Shown here: in pieces, positions 1 to 7,414 of the stretch | Numbering within the stretch: position 1 is the first letter of the stretch | Layout: each line of letters begins with the position of its first letter | Notes under the pieces: generated by a model | Databases searched by the model: none | The model's input: only the letters and a program-made list of their open reading frames with translations | Told to the model about the DNA's origin: nothing | DNA from: Weissella diestrammenae | Lineage (GTDB): Bacteria > Bacillota > Bacilli > Lactobacillales > Lactobacillaceae | Length of the DNA: 64,000 nt | NCBI RefSeq assembly: GCF_014397255.1 | Contig: NZ_CP060724.1 | Coordinates: forward strand, 1,550,001 to 1,614,000 | Reading direction: 5' to 3' | Program-made: the position numbers and the translations under genes

Positions 1-416
1 CAATGAATGAATACAATCGTTTTTCTAAGGGAATATTTACATGGGTTGGCTTCAAACAAAAGTACATTGCTTATGAAAATAAGGCACGTGTTGCTGGAAA
101 GACTTCGTGGCAATTTTTGAATCTCTTTAAATACTCCATTGATGGTATCGTTGCATTTTCTCAAACCCCTTTGGTCATTGTTTCGATTTTGGGACTAGTT
201 ACTTTTTTGTTATCAGTGATTGGTGCTATATTCGTCTTTATCAGGGCAATAGTGGTGCCTAATACATCAGCATTTGGTTGGCCATCCATGGTGGTTATCA
301 TGCTTGGTCTTGGTGGCGTTCAATTATTAAGTTTGGGGATTGTGGGACAGTACATTTCAAAAATCTATCTAGAGGTGAAAAAACGACCGTTGTATCTTAT
401 AAAAGACAGCGAATGA
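1..416 (+). CDS. Glycosyltransferase family 2, C-terminal part (GtrB/DPM1-like), 5' end outside window
   Basis: The reading frame is open from the left edge, so only the last ~137 residues are visible. They hold the end of the soluble domain (VAGKTSWQFLNLFKYSIDGI), two membrane segments (about residues 57-81 and 93-118 of the visible part) and the closing pattern GIVGQYISKIYLEVKKRPLYLIK. This ending is typical of polyprenyl-phosphate glycosyltransferases that load a sugar on undecaprenyl phosphate for wall or exopolysaccharide decoration. The catalytic domain is not in the window, so donor and acceptor are unknown. The GtrA-like gene at 3489 could be a functional partner but is not adjacent. 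A strong terminator follows. Confidence 0.85.
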   Translation, partial: MNEYNRFSKGIFTWVGFKQKYIAYENKARVAGKTSWQFLNLFKYSIDGIVAFSQTPLVIVSILGLVTFLLSVIGAIFVFIRAIVVPNTSAFGWPSMVVIMLGLGGVQLLSLGIVGQYISKIYLEVKKRPLYLIKDSE

Positions 417-468
417 TATATTTACCAGTAATTAAAATTAAGAAATGTACTGAATAATTATCTAAAGA

Positions 469-502
469 CTTGAGCTAGACTAATTCTGGTTCAAGCTTTT
501 TT
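469..502 (+). terminator. Intrinsic terminator after the glycosyltransferase
   Basis: An 11-bp stem (CTTGAGCTAGA against TCTGGTTCAAG, with two G-T pairs) closes a 5-nt loop and is followed by CTTTTTT. It ends the glycosyltransferase transcript. Confidence 0.8.
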
Positions 503-552
503 ACAGATTGTGAAGTTTGAAACACGTTATATATACGTATAAATACGATTCG

Positions 553-561
553 TGTTATAAT
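553..561 (+). promoter_or_regulatory. Extended -10 promoter of the acetyltransferase gene
   Basis: TGTTATAAT is an extended -10 box (TGn plus TATAAT) 42 bases before the start codon. The -35 position holds only a poor match, as is usual for extended -10 promoters. Confidence 0.55.
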
Positions 562-602
562 CATGCCATAATTATATGTATAAATCTCAAAAGGGAGAAT
601 GA

Positions 603-1217
603 ATGATGGCTCGGGTATTAGATGAAAAAGAATGCACACGATTACAGAAAAAAGACATTCAGGCAAAACTATTGGATGGTGATTGGTATCAGTATGCAAA
701 AGAACCGACATTACAAGCAACCGTTAAGGCTAGTGCGCAAGCAATTCAAAAGATAAATGTGTTAGCTAATCAAGATTTTGATTTAGCAACGACTGCATTG
801 CAGACGTTAGTGCCTGATTTATCTGAATCAGCCGAGGTATATTTTCCAGTTCGAACGATTGAGTATCCGAAACGTTTGAAAATTGGGGCACACACGTTTA
901 TTAATGCTGGGTTACAAATATTGAGTGCAGGCCAAGTAACGATTGGCGCACATTGCTTCATTGGGCCTAATTGTGCGTTGTATACACCGAATCATCATCC
1001 GTTTGATAAGTTACTTCGGCGTGACGGTTGGCAGTATGACGCACCGATCACAATTGGTGATGATTGTTGGTTTGGGGGAGCAGTTATTATTTTGCCGGGC
1101 GTGACATTGGGAAATAATGTGGTTGTTGGCGCTGGAAGTGTCGTCACGAAAAGTTTTGGTGATAATGTCATGATTGCAGGAAATCCAGCTCGTCAGATCA
1201 AAACCTTACCAGCGTAA
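603..1217 (+). CDS. Maltose/galactoside-type O-acetyltransferase (left-handed beta-helix)
   Basis: This 204-residue protein has the layout of the Maa/LacA family. An N-terminal helical part (about 1-60) is followed by hexapeptide repeats from about residue 90, including TFINAGLQILSAGQVTIGAHCFIGPNC, the catalytic-histidine region YTPNHHPF, and the closing GNNVVVGAGSVVTKSFGDNVMIAGNPAR. Family members transfer acetyl from acetyl-CoA to sugar hydroxyls in the cytoplasm as trimers; the natural acceptor cannot be read from sequence. The RBS GGGAG lies 5 nt before ATG 603 and 8 nt before an in-frame ATG at 606, so either may be used. It appears monocistronic. Confidence 0.88.
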   Translation: MMARVLDEKECTRLQKKDIQAKLLDGDWYQYAKEPTLQATVKASAQAIQKINVLANQDFDLATTALQTLVPDLSESAEVYFPVRTIEYPKRLKIGAHTFINAGLQILSAGQVTIGAHCFIGPNCALYTPNHHPFDKLLRRDGWQYDAPITIGDDCWFGGAVIILPGVTLGNNVVVGAGSVVTKSFGDNVMIAGNPARQIKTLPA

Positions 1218-1327
1218 TTTTGAATCAGAAAGACTTATTTTAGGTTAGGTAAAGTTTGCTTTGTTAAAGTATATTACATTGTTGAAATGTAACCTGACAA
1301 ATAAGGATTTGAGGCGGAGAGAGTGAT

Positions 1328-2170
1328 ATGCAGGCATCACGGTTAAGCAAACATCGGAAAAGACACATTAATCGTTGGATTATTCGTGTCACTGTGACAA
1401 TTGTGCTCATAGTTGGTGGTGCTTTTTGGCTGAAGACGCATGAGGTAGACGCGCAACCCAATTTACAATATTTCACATTAGATGGGAATAAGGTGAAAAT
1501 TCAAGTAATTCAAGGATCACGTTATTTGATTAATGTTAAAACCAAGCAAAAAATATATGGGTTGCAAACCTTAAATAAGAAACAATATTATTTTGATCCA
1601 AAAACTGGCAAGATGCAATTTGGGTTACAGTCGATTGATGGTTATTATTATTATTTCAAAAAAAACGGGGTTGAAGATGAACAATTGGCCTATCAGAAGG
1701 TAAGTGCACAACTTGTCTCACAAAATAGCACGATTGAATCTGTGATAAAAAAAGGTAGCCAACTAATCGGCAAGAGTGAGTACCATTATGGTGGCGGGCG
1801 CACTTCTGATTCCATTGCAAAAAATGAATTTGATTGTTCATCCTTTGTCGCATGGTTTTATCGAAAAGCGGGACAGCCTTTGGTTTATCAGTATGCTGCC
1901 TCAACATCGTTATTGGCACAAACTGGTGAGGGCGTGACATGGAACGAGAAACAACGCGGTGATTTATTAGTTACACCCGATGAATATGATGTTGATCGAC
2001 AACATGTCGCAATATATTTAGGTGGTGGCTTTATTTTACACGATGCTAATGCAACAAACGGGGTCGCTATCAGTCGTTTGAACGATGTCATTAATCTTAA
2101 AACTTCGACGACACTCACTTGGGCAGGATTATTTGAACCGGGAACGGTTCGTCGAGAAATTAACGAATAG
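1328..2170 (+). CDS. Membrane-anchored NlpC/P60 cell-wall endopeptidase with choline/glucan-binding-like repeat
   Basis: The 280-residue product begins with a basic stretch and one hydrophobic segment (about residues 17-36), a signal anchor. Residues about 75-115 resemble CW_binding/glucan-binding repeats (QYYFDPKTGKMQFGLQ, then IDGYYYYFKKNG). The C-terminal half is an NlpC/P60 domain: YHYGGGRTSD, the catalytic Cys in FDCSSFVAWFY, the catalytic His in RQHVAIYLGGG and a third polar site in LHDAN. It probably cuts peptidoglycan stem peptides outside the cell. It is followed directly by a strong terminator and looks monocistronic. Confidence in the fold is high; the exact bond cleaved is unknown. 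Confidence 0.88.
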   Translation: MQASRLSKHRKRHINRWIIRVTVTIVLIVGGAFWLKTHEVDAQPNLQYFTLDGNKVKIQVIQGSRYLINVKTKQKIYGLQTLNKKQYYFDPKTGKMQFGLQSIDGYYYYFKKNGVEDEQLAYQKVSAQLVSQNSTIESVIKKGSQLIGKSEYHYGGGRTSDSIAKNEFDCSSFVAWFYRKAGQPLVYQYAASTSLLAQTGEGVTWNEKQRGDLLVTPDEYDVDRQHVAIYLGGGFILHDANATNGVAISRLNDVINLKTSTTLTWAGLFEPGTVRREINE

Positions 2171-2171
2171 C

Positions 2172-2209
2172 AATAAAAGCTCGTGACAAAACTGGAACGA
2201 GCTTTTATT
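2172..2209 (+). terminator. Intrinsic terminator after the NlpC/P60 gene
   Basis: A perfect 13-bp stem (AATAAAAGCTCGT with its complement) encloses a 12-nt loop. The stem end itself supplies the T-rich tail. Confidence 0.85.
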
Positions 2210-2240
2210 GGTTGGTTTGATATAATGGACGTTAATTGAT

Positions 2241-2372
2241 CGTGTGTCATCACCAGGTGGGACAACGGTAGCAGGATTATTTGCATTAGAAGATGAGCGA
2301 TTTATTTCAACTATGATTAAAGGTATTGATGCGACGATTAAAAAAGATTATGATCTAATGGCTAAAGATTAA
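2241..2372 (+). pseudogene. proC: proC remnant (C-terminal end of pyrroline-5-carboxylate reductase)
   Basis: The frame ending in TAA 2370-2372 reads RVSSPGGTTVAGLFALEDER followed by FISTMIKGIDATIKK. This matches the conserved ProC C-terminal signature (SPGGTT.AG...LE...F...v..A..AT). Only about 43 codons remain; an in-frame TAA at 2223-2225 cuts off anything upstream and no Rossmann domain is nearby. The remnant cannot reduce pyrroline-5-carboxylate to proline. It is wedged between a terminator and the HAD gene and ends at the hairpin at 2391, so that hairpin was probably the original proC terminator. Confidence 0.8.
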
Positions 2373-2390
2373 TCAAGTTTGAATTTTTTG

Positions 2391-2424
2391 ACGTCCAATG
2401 TGTAAACGTTTACATATTGGACGT
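2391..2424 (+). terminator. Large palindrome: terminator hairpin with a cre box at its apex
   Basis: ACGTCCAAT and ATTGGACGT flank a central TGTAAACGTTTACA (2401-2414), giving a 34-base near-perfect inverted repeat followed by TTTTAAA. It fits a rho-independent terminator for the proC remnant. The 14-base centre is also a full match to the CcpA operator consensus TGWAANCGNTNWCA. Confidence 0.7.
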
Positions 2425-2437
2425 TTTTAAATATAAT
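2409..2437 (+). promoter_or_regulatory. Promoter of the HAD phosphatase gene, -35 inside a cre box
   Basis: TTTACA (2409-2414), a 17-base spacer and TATAAT (2432-2437) form a near-consensus promoter. The -35 hexamer is the right half of the cre palindrome 2401-2414, so CcpA binding should block RNA polymerase. Repression by preferred sugars is inferred. Confidence 0.7.
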
Positions 2438-2472
2438 CAATAGTATTCAAAACGAATGAGGGGTAAAGTACA

Positions 2473-3303
2473 TTGATTAATGATATTAAATTGATTGCAA
2501 CGGATTTAGATGGCACTTTTTTTGATGATGAGCGTCATGTTAATTTCGATAAATTTGATTGGGTATTAGAACAACTGGCTAATCAACAGCAACGCTTTGT
2601 TATCGCGACTGGCAATGACAAACCAAAAGTTGATGCGTTCTTTTCAAGATTTAAAGGCCGCTTCGATTATGTTGTGAATAATGGGGCTCAAGTTGTGACG
2701 CAGAACCAAACGCAAATTGGATTAGCAGCATTAAAGCAAGCCCAATTAACGCAACTGACAAATTTTTTGAAACAACAACAATTTCAATGGGAACAGGGCT
2801 TAATATTTAATGGATTAAGTCAGACCTATATGTTGGAAGATGATCGAGATATTGGACACTTACAAGCTGAGACGGCATGGTATTACCCGAATTTAACTTA
2901 TATTGCAGCACTTGAAAACATTCCTGCAACGGAACAGATTATTAAAGTGACTTTTAGTTTGATGACAAAGCAAGTGCCTGAGTTGATTGAAAAAATCAAT
3001 CAGGAATTTGGGGATGACTTACATGTGACGACTTCTGGTCATGGCTCAATTGATATTATGTTAGGCGGAGCGAACAAAGCAAATGGCTTACAATTGTTGT
3101 TAAATCATTACGCATTGAATGCAAGCCAGTTAATGGTATTCGGCGATGGATTAAATGATTTAGAAATGATGCAACTAGCTGAGTTTCCTCATGCAATGCC
3201 GAATGGAGATGCTTATTTGTTAGAACGCTTTCCAAAAGCAAGCGCTTCGAATAACGATGATGGTGTGTTGGATACAATTATTAATAAATTGGAATTGAAG
3301 TAA
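2473..3303 (+). CDS. HAD-superfamily Cof-type phosphatase
   Basis: The 276-residue protein starts with HAD motif I (ATDLDGTFFDD, residues 9-19; nucleophile Asp11, acid Asp13). It has motif II in RFVIATGND and motif IV in MVFGDGLNDLEMMQLA near residue 220. The long insert between them is the C2B cap of Cof/YidA-type enzymes, which dephosphorylate small sugar phosphates or cofactors in the cytoplasm; the substrate is not predictable. The start is TTG 2473, supported by the RBS GAGGGG about 9 bases upstream and by motif I lying close to it. The gene has its own promoter overlapped by a cre box, suggesting a role in carbon metabolism. Confidence 0.85.
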   Translation: MINDIKLIATDLDGTFFDDERHVNFDKFDWVLEQLANQQQRFVIATGNDKPKVDAFFSRFKGRFDYVVNNGAQVVTQNQTQIGLAALKQAQLTQLTNFLKQQQFQWEQGLIFNGLSQTYMLEDDRDIGHLQAETAWYYPNLTYIAALENIPATEQIIKVTFSLMTKQVPELIEKINQEFGDDLHVTTSGHGSIDIMLGGANKANGLQLLLNHYALNASQLMVFGDGLNDLEMMQLAEFPHAMPNGDAYLLERFPKASASNNDDGVLDTIINKLELK

Positions 3304-3488
3304 AAGTCTGTAAAAGCTAGATACCTTGTGTCACGTTCATGCCGACTACTTAAGAAACATGAAAAGGAATTATACTGTATATTTAAATGTGGAAGAAATA
3401 AGTACACAATTATATAGTCATTATTCGTATTTTTCGTGGGATGATCATCCTAAAGAAAATTTTTTTAACAAAGATAGAAGGACGTGAC

Positions 3489-3929
3489 ATGAAATTTTTA
3501 GTTAATATGTTCAATCGGTATCAAAGCCAAATTTTATATTTAGTTTTTGGGGTTGCAACGACAGTCGTCAACATTATTGTTTATGGCGTTTTACATGCGA
3601 TGAACACACCATATCAAGTATCCTATTGGGTCGCATGGTTTTGGGCAGTCTTTTTTGCTTACCTGACTAATCGAGTGTGGGTTTTTCACTCAAAAGTAGT
3701 AGGGTTCCAAAATTTAGTGAAAGAGATTATTCAATTTTATATTGCGCGAGTGGTGACCGGTATTATCGGATGGGCGATTATGTTCTTTGGTGTTAGCCTA
3801 TTACACCAAAATGACTTTGTCTGGAATATTATTCAAAATGTTTTTGTGATTGTTAGCAATTATTTTTTGAGTAAATTCATCATTTTTCGTGCAAAGGAAC
3901 GGATTGAACATGATAGTAGTTCAGATTAA
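3489..3929 (+). CDS. GtrA-family membrane protein
   Basis: The 146-residue protein has four hydrophobic segments (about 15-37, 42-62, 82-104 and 113-133) and GtrA hallmarks: LYLVFGVATTVVNIIVYG, VSYWVAWFWAVFFAYLTNRVWVF and NYFLSKFIIFR. GtrA-like proteins help move undecaprenyl-linked sugars across the membrane for wall teichoic acid or polysaccharide modification. I chose ATG 3489 rather than the upstream in-frame ATG 3441 because GAAGGACG sits just before it and the conserved domain starts there. It could act with the glycosyltransferase at the left edge, but that is inference. Confidence 0.82.
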   Translation: MKFLVNMFNRYQSQILYLVFGVATTVVNIIVYGVLHAMNTPYQVSYWVAWFWAVFFAYLTNRVWVFHSKVVGFQNLVKEIIQFYIARVVTGIIGWAIMFFGVSLLHQNDFVWNIIQNVFVIVSNYFLSKFIIFRAKERIEHDSSSD

Positions 3930-3968
3930 TTATTGATATTATGTGTGTTCTGTAATGATTTATAATGT

Positions 3969-4010
3969 AATGCCTTGGTAATTATAGTATAATTATTAAG
4001 GCATTTTTTG
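3969..4010 (+). terminator. Intrinsic terminator after the GtrA-like gene
   Basis: AATGCCTT and TAATTATA are mirrored by TATAATTA and AAGGCATT (stem with a GG/TT internal mismatch), followed by six T residues. Confidence 0.8.
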
Positions 4011-4063
4011 TTTGCATAAACTATTGGGAACGTTAGAAGCACAATTGTAGACAAAAAACAGAA

Positions 4064-4089
4064 TATAATATATCAGAGATTTGTCTGAT
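4064..4089 (+). promoter_or_regulatory. Putative -10 and short inverted repeat before the LPXTG adhesin
   Basis: TATAAT (4064-4069) is followed at once by ATCAGA-6 nt-TCTGAT (4072-4089). The repeat lies near the expected transcription start and could be an operator or a short 5' hairpin. No good -35 is visible. Confidence 0.4.
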
Positions 4090-4107
4090 CATTTTGGGGA
4101 GTATTGA

Positions 4108-5961
4108 ATGAAATTTAATTATAAACTAAGTATTTGCTTAGCTTTTTTTGTTGTGCTGAGTAGTTTTTTAGTTGCACCAATGAACATTGTTGCGAATAGT
4201 GGAAAATCTGGGCAAGTACAGCAGCAAACAAAATTAACAACAAATACTGCTGGATTAACAGACTACTTGGCCCAGACTGAGTCTTTAACAAGCACGGGTG
4301 CACAATCTGCGGTTGACGTCAGTGACCGGATTTCAGACATTTCGTTGACACAAAGTCTGGTAAGTGATGGGCAAAAAACAACCGTTCGTGTAAGGTTTAG
4401 CGATAGAATTGGGAAAATTAACGGTCACGATACGATGACAATTTCTTGGCCAAATGTGGGTAATATCTACGGTCAGGGTTATCTAAAAACAATGGACTTA
4501 ACAGTAGATGGTCGTATCTTAGGGCAAGTCAATGTGACAGATAATCAGGCGACAGTGACTTTTAATGATGAGATCAATGGCTTGGATAATGTCACTGGCT
4601 GGATTGAATTTGATATTCGTGGCAGAAATGTTACAAACACTTGTGATAAAAATACTGGTATTTTTACCATTAAGGGTGGTAATCAAGTGAGCCAAGTCAC
4701 TGTTGATAAGCCTGCTTCTGGCACCTCTGGTCCATTTTATTTTAAATCTGGTGATATGCAACCCGATGATACGAAACATGTTCGTTGGTTTTTAAATGTT
4801 AATAATCAAAAGCATTATGTCAGTGATCAAGTTTATCTAGTTGACCAAATTCAACCGGGGCAAACGTTGAAAAAGGATAGTTTTGATATTCAAATCACAG
4901 GGGCCAGAACAGCTCATTTCGTGGGTAAAGACGCATTAACGAAGTTCCGGACTGCATATCCAGGTGCTGGTATTTCAATTGACGAGCAAGCGCAAAAAAT
5001 TGTGGTTGTTCTTCCGGCATCTTTGGTCATGTGCAGCACTTTTAACATTATGTATCTAACAGATATTGATTACTTTGACCAACCAGAATTTAAGAATAAT
5101 AGTCAAATCTGGTATCGGGAATATAATCAACCTGCAGTTAGCGGACGTGAATCGAATTGTATCGTTAAAAATGCAAATGTAGATGGTGATATCGAAGGCA
5201 AAAAGAGAATTGCAATCAATGGTGTTAAAAGTTGGGCGGATAATGATAATGCTGTAGGCTTGCGACCAGAAAATGTTACATTCAATTTGTATCAAGATAA
5301 TCGACAAATTGCCACAACGACTACTAGTCAAAGTGAAAACTGGCAATATCATTTTAATAATCTCAAAAAATATAATGATAACAACATTGAATATCATTAT
5401 ACGGTTGTCGAGGAACCAGTTGAACACTATCGTTCGGTTAAAAATGGCAACGATTTTCAAAATATATTAATGGGTCAAACATCAATCTCAGGCACAAAAA
5501 CTTGGCGCGACAATGATGATGAGAATGGCTTACGGCCCCAATCGGTTTTGATTGATTTATATCGAAATGGGAAAAAAGTTGATACCAAGTCAATTGGTCA
5601 GATTGATAATTGGCAATATCGTTTTAATAATTTAGATCAATATGATATGAACGGGCACATTTATCAGTATCGGGTACAAGAAGAACCAGTACCACATTAT
5701 CGGACAACACAGTTAGGGAATGATTTTATTAATACATTGATGATTGATTCATTGAGAGAAAAAGACGTTGATCCAATCCAACCAGAAGCATCTTGCGATT
5801 CAACCACTGGCATATCACCATTAATCAATGACTTGCAACAAACAAACTACCAAGGTAATGAATTGCCTAGAACGGGTATTCAATCAGGGCGGTTCATGTC
5901 TATCGTATTGCTTGGTTCATGTATCATTTATGGTATGTTGATTATGAAACAAAGGCGCTGA
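4108..5961 (+). CDS. LPXTG surface adhesin: collagen-binding-like region plus two Cna-B repeats
   Basis: This 617-residue wall-anchored protein has a signal peptide (about 1-30) and a long N-terminal beta-rich region (about 75-360) resembling Cna/SdrG adhesin domains (DRISDISLTQSLVSDGQKTT; VRWFLNVNNQKHYVSDQVYL). Two Cna-B stalk repeats follow (about 370-455 and 460-546), each with the KxWxDNx..GLRP...V and NWQYxFNNL patterns. The sortase motif LPRTG (586-590), a hydrophobic span and KQRR close it. The likely role is adhesion to host or matrix protein; ligand unknown. The start ATG 4108 follows GGGGAG. It is monocistronic, ending at a shared terminator, and is a paralogue of the protein at 60342-61787. 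Confidence 0.88.
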   Translation: MKFNYKLSICLAFFVVLSSFLVAPMNIVANSGKSGQVQQQTKLTTNTAGLTDYLAQTESLTSTGAQSAVDVSDRISDISLTQSLVSDGQKTTVRVRFSDRIGKINGHDTMTISWPNVGNIYGQGYLKTMDLTVDGRILGQVNVTDNQATVTFNDEINGLDNVTGWIEFDIRGRNVTNTCDKNTGIFTIKGGNQVSQVTVDKPASGTSGPFYFKSGDMQPDDTKHVRWFLNVNNQKHYVSDQVYLVDQIQPGQTLKKDSFDIQITGARTAHFVGKDALTKFRTAYPGAGISIDEQAQKIVVVLPASLVMCSTFNIMYLTDIDYFDQPEFKNNSQIWYREYNQPAVSGRESNCIVKNANVDGDIEGKKRIAINGVKSWADNDNAVGLRPENVTFNLYQDNRQIATTTTSQSENWQYHFNNLKKYNDNNIEYHYTVVEEPVEHYRSVKNGNDFQNILMGQTSISGTKTWRDNDDENGLRPQSVLIDLYRNGKKVDTKSIGQIDNWQYRFNNLDQYDMNGHIYQYRVQEEPVPHYRTTQLGNDFINTLMIDSLREKDVDPIQPEASCDSTTGISPLINDLQQTNYQGNELPRTGIQSGRFMSIVLLGSCIIYGMLIMKQRR

Positions 5962-6070
5962 CCTTATGAAAAAGGTATTTCAAATCGATCAATAGGTCGA
6001 TAAACTTCGGCTAATATGTGGCATTGTAGTTATGTCAGATATTAATGAAAAGTCTTGAATAAAAAATCGA

Positions 6071-6110
6071 TAAAAAGAGCACGCCCGTAGTAAACGGGCG
6101 TGCTCTTTTA
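6071..6110. terminator. Bidirectional terminator between the adhesin and azlD
   Basis: TAAAAGAGCACGCCCGT and its exact complement enclose a 5-nt loop. A-tract and T-tract flanks make it usable from both converging genes. Confidence 0.9.
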
Positions 6111-6117
6111 TTAAGAA

Positions 6118-6444
6118 TTAACTCAACAATCGGATGATGGCTAATGAGATAATGCCAACGATAACTACGATTAACAGGCTTTTTGAAATAATAGCACTGA
6201 TAACTGTTGGCAGTGAAGCTAACATATTTTCCAAATTTGGTTCTGGCACGTGGCCTAAATGTTGGGTAAATAGGTTTTCAAACCACAAGACAGACATAAT
6301 TACTAAAGGTACGAAACTTAGAAATTCTAATACTTGTGGCGAGAGTGATAATCGTTTTAATAGTAAGAATGGCAGGACGCGTGAAGTACCAGTTGCGATA
6401 CCGCATCCAACGATGGTCAGCAAAATAAAATTAAAAGAAGGCAT
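6118..6444 (-). CDS. azlD: AzlD-family branched-chain amino acid transport subunit
   Basis: The 108-residue hydrophobic protein has three to four membrane spans and AzlD hallmarks: GIATGTSRVLPFLLLKRLSLSPQ and LSFVPLVIMSVLW. It is the small partner of AzlC; together they form an exporter of branched-chain amino acids or analogues in the cytoplasmic membrane. Its start overlaps the azlC stop by 14 bases, suggesting translational coupling. Its usual length is about 100-110 residues, so it looks complete. Confidence 0.9.
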   Translation of the reverse strand: MPSFNFILLTIVGCGIATGTSRVLPFLLLKRLSLSPQVLEFLSFVPLVIMSVLWFENLFTQHLGHVPEPNLENMLASLPTVISAIISKSLLIVVIVGIISLAIIRLLS

Positions 6445-7138
6445 GCTTAATGGTTACTCCTATTCCGCAACCCACTAGGGTCACGATTAAAATCAATAAG
6501 TTACTAGGAATGAAAATGAGACCGATAAAAGTTAGGATAAAGACAACGGCAATCACAATTAACTGTAAGTTGAAATGAATTGATTTGTCACTGATGAGTT
6601 GTAAATATAAGAGACCAATAAACATAGCAATGAGTGCGAAATCTAGACCAAGTTGCTGTGGATTAGTAACTAAAGTACCGAGTAAAGCGCCACCTAATGT
6701 TGCAAGGGCCCAAACGATGTAAGCCATGATGTTTGCAGTATTGAGCCAGGCAAAACTTAATTTGTTATCGGTATAGTTCAGTTTGTTCATCCCTAAAGCA
6801 AAACTTTCATCGGTTAGCAATAGACCGAGAATAAAGTTTCTGTGTGTGGATTCCATTTTAAAATAGGGTGCAATTGTCAACCCCATCAATATAAAACGTG
6901 AATTAACCAGAAAAACGGCAAAAATGATGCTTAATATGGGACTATTTACTGCCAACATACTGACTAAAATAAACTGGGCAGAGCCAGCATACGTAATTAA
7001 TGAGGATAATAAGACTAGAAATGGTGATAGTCCGGCTGCTTTACCAACAATACCAAAGGCAATCCCAATGCCGATGTAACCAAAAACTGTTGGTAAAGTA
7101 TCAAAGAATGCTGTTTTGGCATCTAGTTTATGATTCAT
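6431..7138 (-). CDS. azlC: AzlC-family branched-chain amino acid permease
   Basis: The 235-residue protein has multiple membrane helices and the AzlC signature region (GYIGIGIAFGIVGKAAGLSP, then YAGSAQFI and NSRFILMGLTIAPYFK). With AzlD it exports branched-chain amino acids. It is the first gene of a two-gene operon, transcribed leftward from a TTGACA promoter about 100 bases upstream. The leader holds a GC-rich hairpin (7182-7196) of unknown role. The RBS (GTAGG) is spaced rather far from ATG 7138, so initiation may be weak. Confidence 0.92.
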   Translation of the reverse strand: MNHKLDAKTAFFDTLPTVFGYIGIGIAFGIVGKAAGLSPFLVLLSSLITYAGSAQFILVSMLAVNSPILSIIFAVFLVNSRFILMGLTIAPYFKMESTHRNFILGLLLTDESFALGMNKLNYTDNKLSFAWLNTANIMAYIVWALATLGGALLGTLVTNPQQLGLDFALIAMFIGLLYLQLISDKSIHFNLQLIVIAVVFILTFIGLIFIPSNLLILIVTLVGCGIGVTIKHAFF

Positions 7139-7234
7139 AATATAAAATACCTACTAAATAATGAAAGAATGATAAGTGGCCCGGTTGGGGCCGCATAGAA
7201 CAACGATAGACATCAAGTATGTTTCTAGAATGTA

Positions 7235-7263
7235 ATGCTACGGATATCACATTGTTTTGTCAA
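7235..7263 (-). promoter_or_regulatory. Promoter of azlCD
   Basis: On the minus strand, TTGACA (7258-7263) with a 17-base spacer precedes TAGCAT (7235-7240). The roughly 95-nt leader then contains the hairpin GGCCC-loop-GGGCC. Confidence 0.5.
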
Positions 7264-7346
7264 TTTAAATTCATATGAAATTTTAAAACAATAAAAAAAC
7301 CTCGTTTTATATGTGAATATATTCGATTATGACATTGATAAAGGCG

Positions 7347-7374
7347 TATAATAAAATATGTGAAAGCGTTTGCA
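7347..7374 (+). promoter_or_regulatory. Promoter -10 and cre box of the oleate hydratase gene
   Basis: TATAAT (7347-7352) is followed by TGAAAGCGTTTGCA (7361-7374), a 13/14 match to the cre consensus. Placed at or just after the transcription start, CcpA would act as a roadblock. Confidence 0.6.
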
Positions 7375-7414
7375 TTTTGTAGCTGATTTTCACCAACGTC
7401 GAAAGGGGATCGAT

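Noticed and set aside
5056-5460. Long minus-strand frame inside the LPXTG adhesin
   Set aside because: Shadow of the Cna-B coding sequence; composition is dominated by Ile/Asn from the antisense of AT-rich codons.
7175-7200. GC-rich hairpin in the azlC leader, considered as a T-box or attenuator
   Set aside because: No T-box sequence, no specifier loop and no T-run in minus orientation; only a simple stem is visible.
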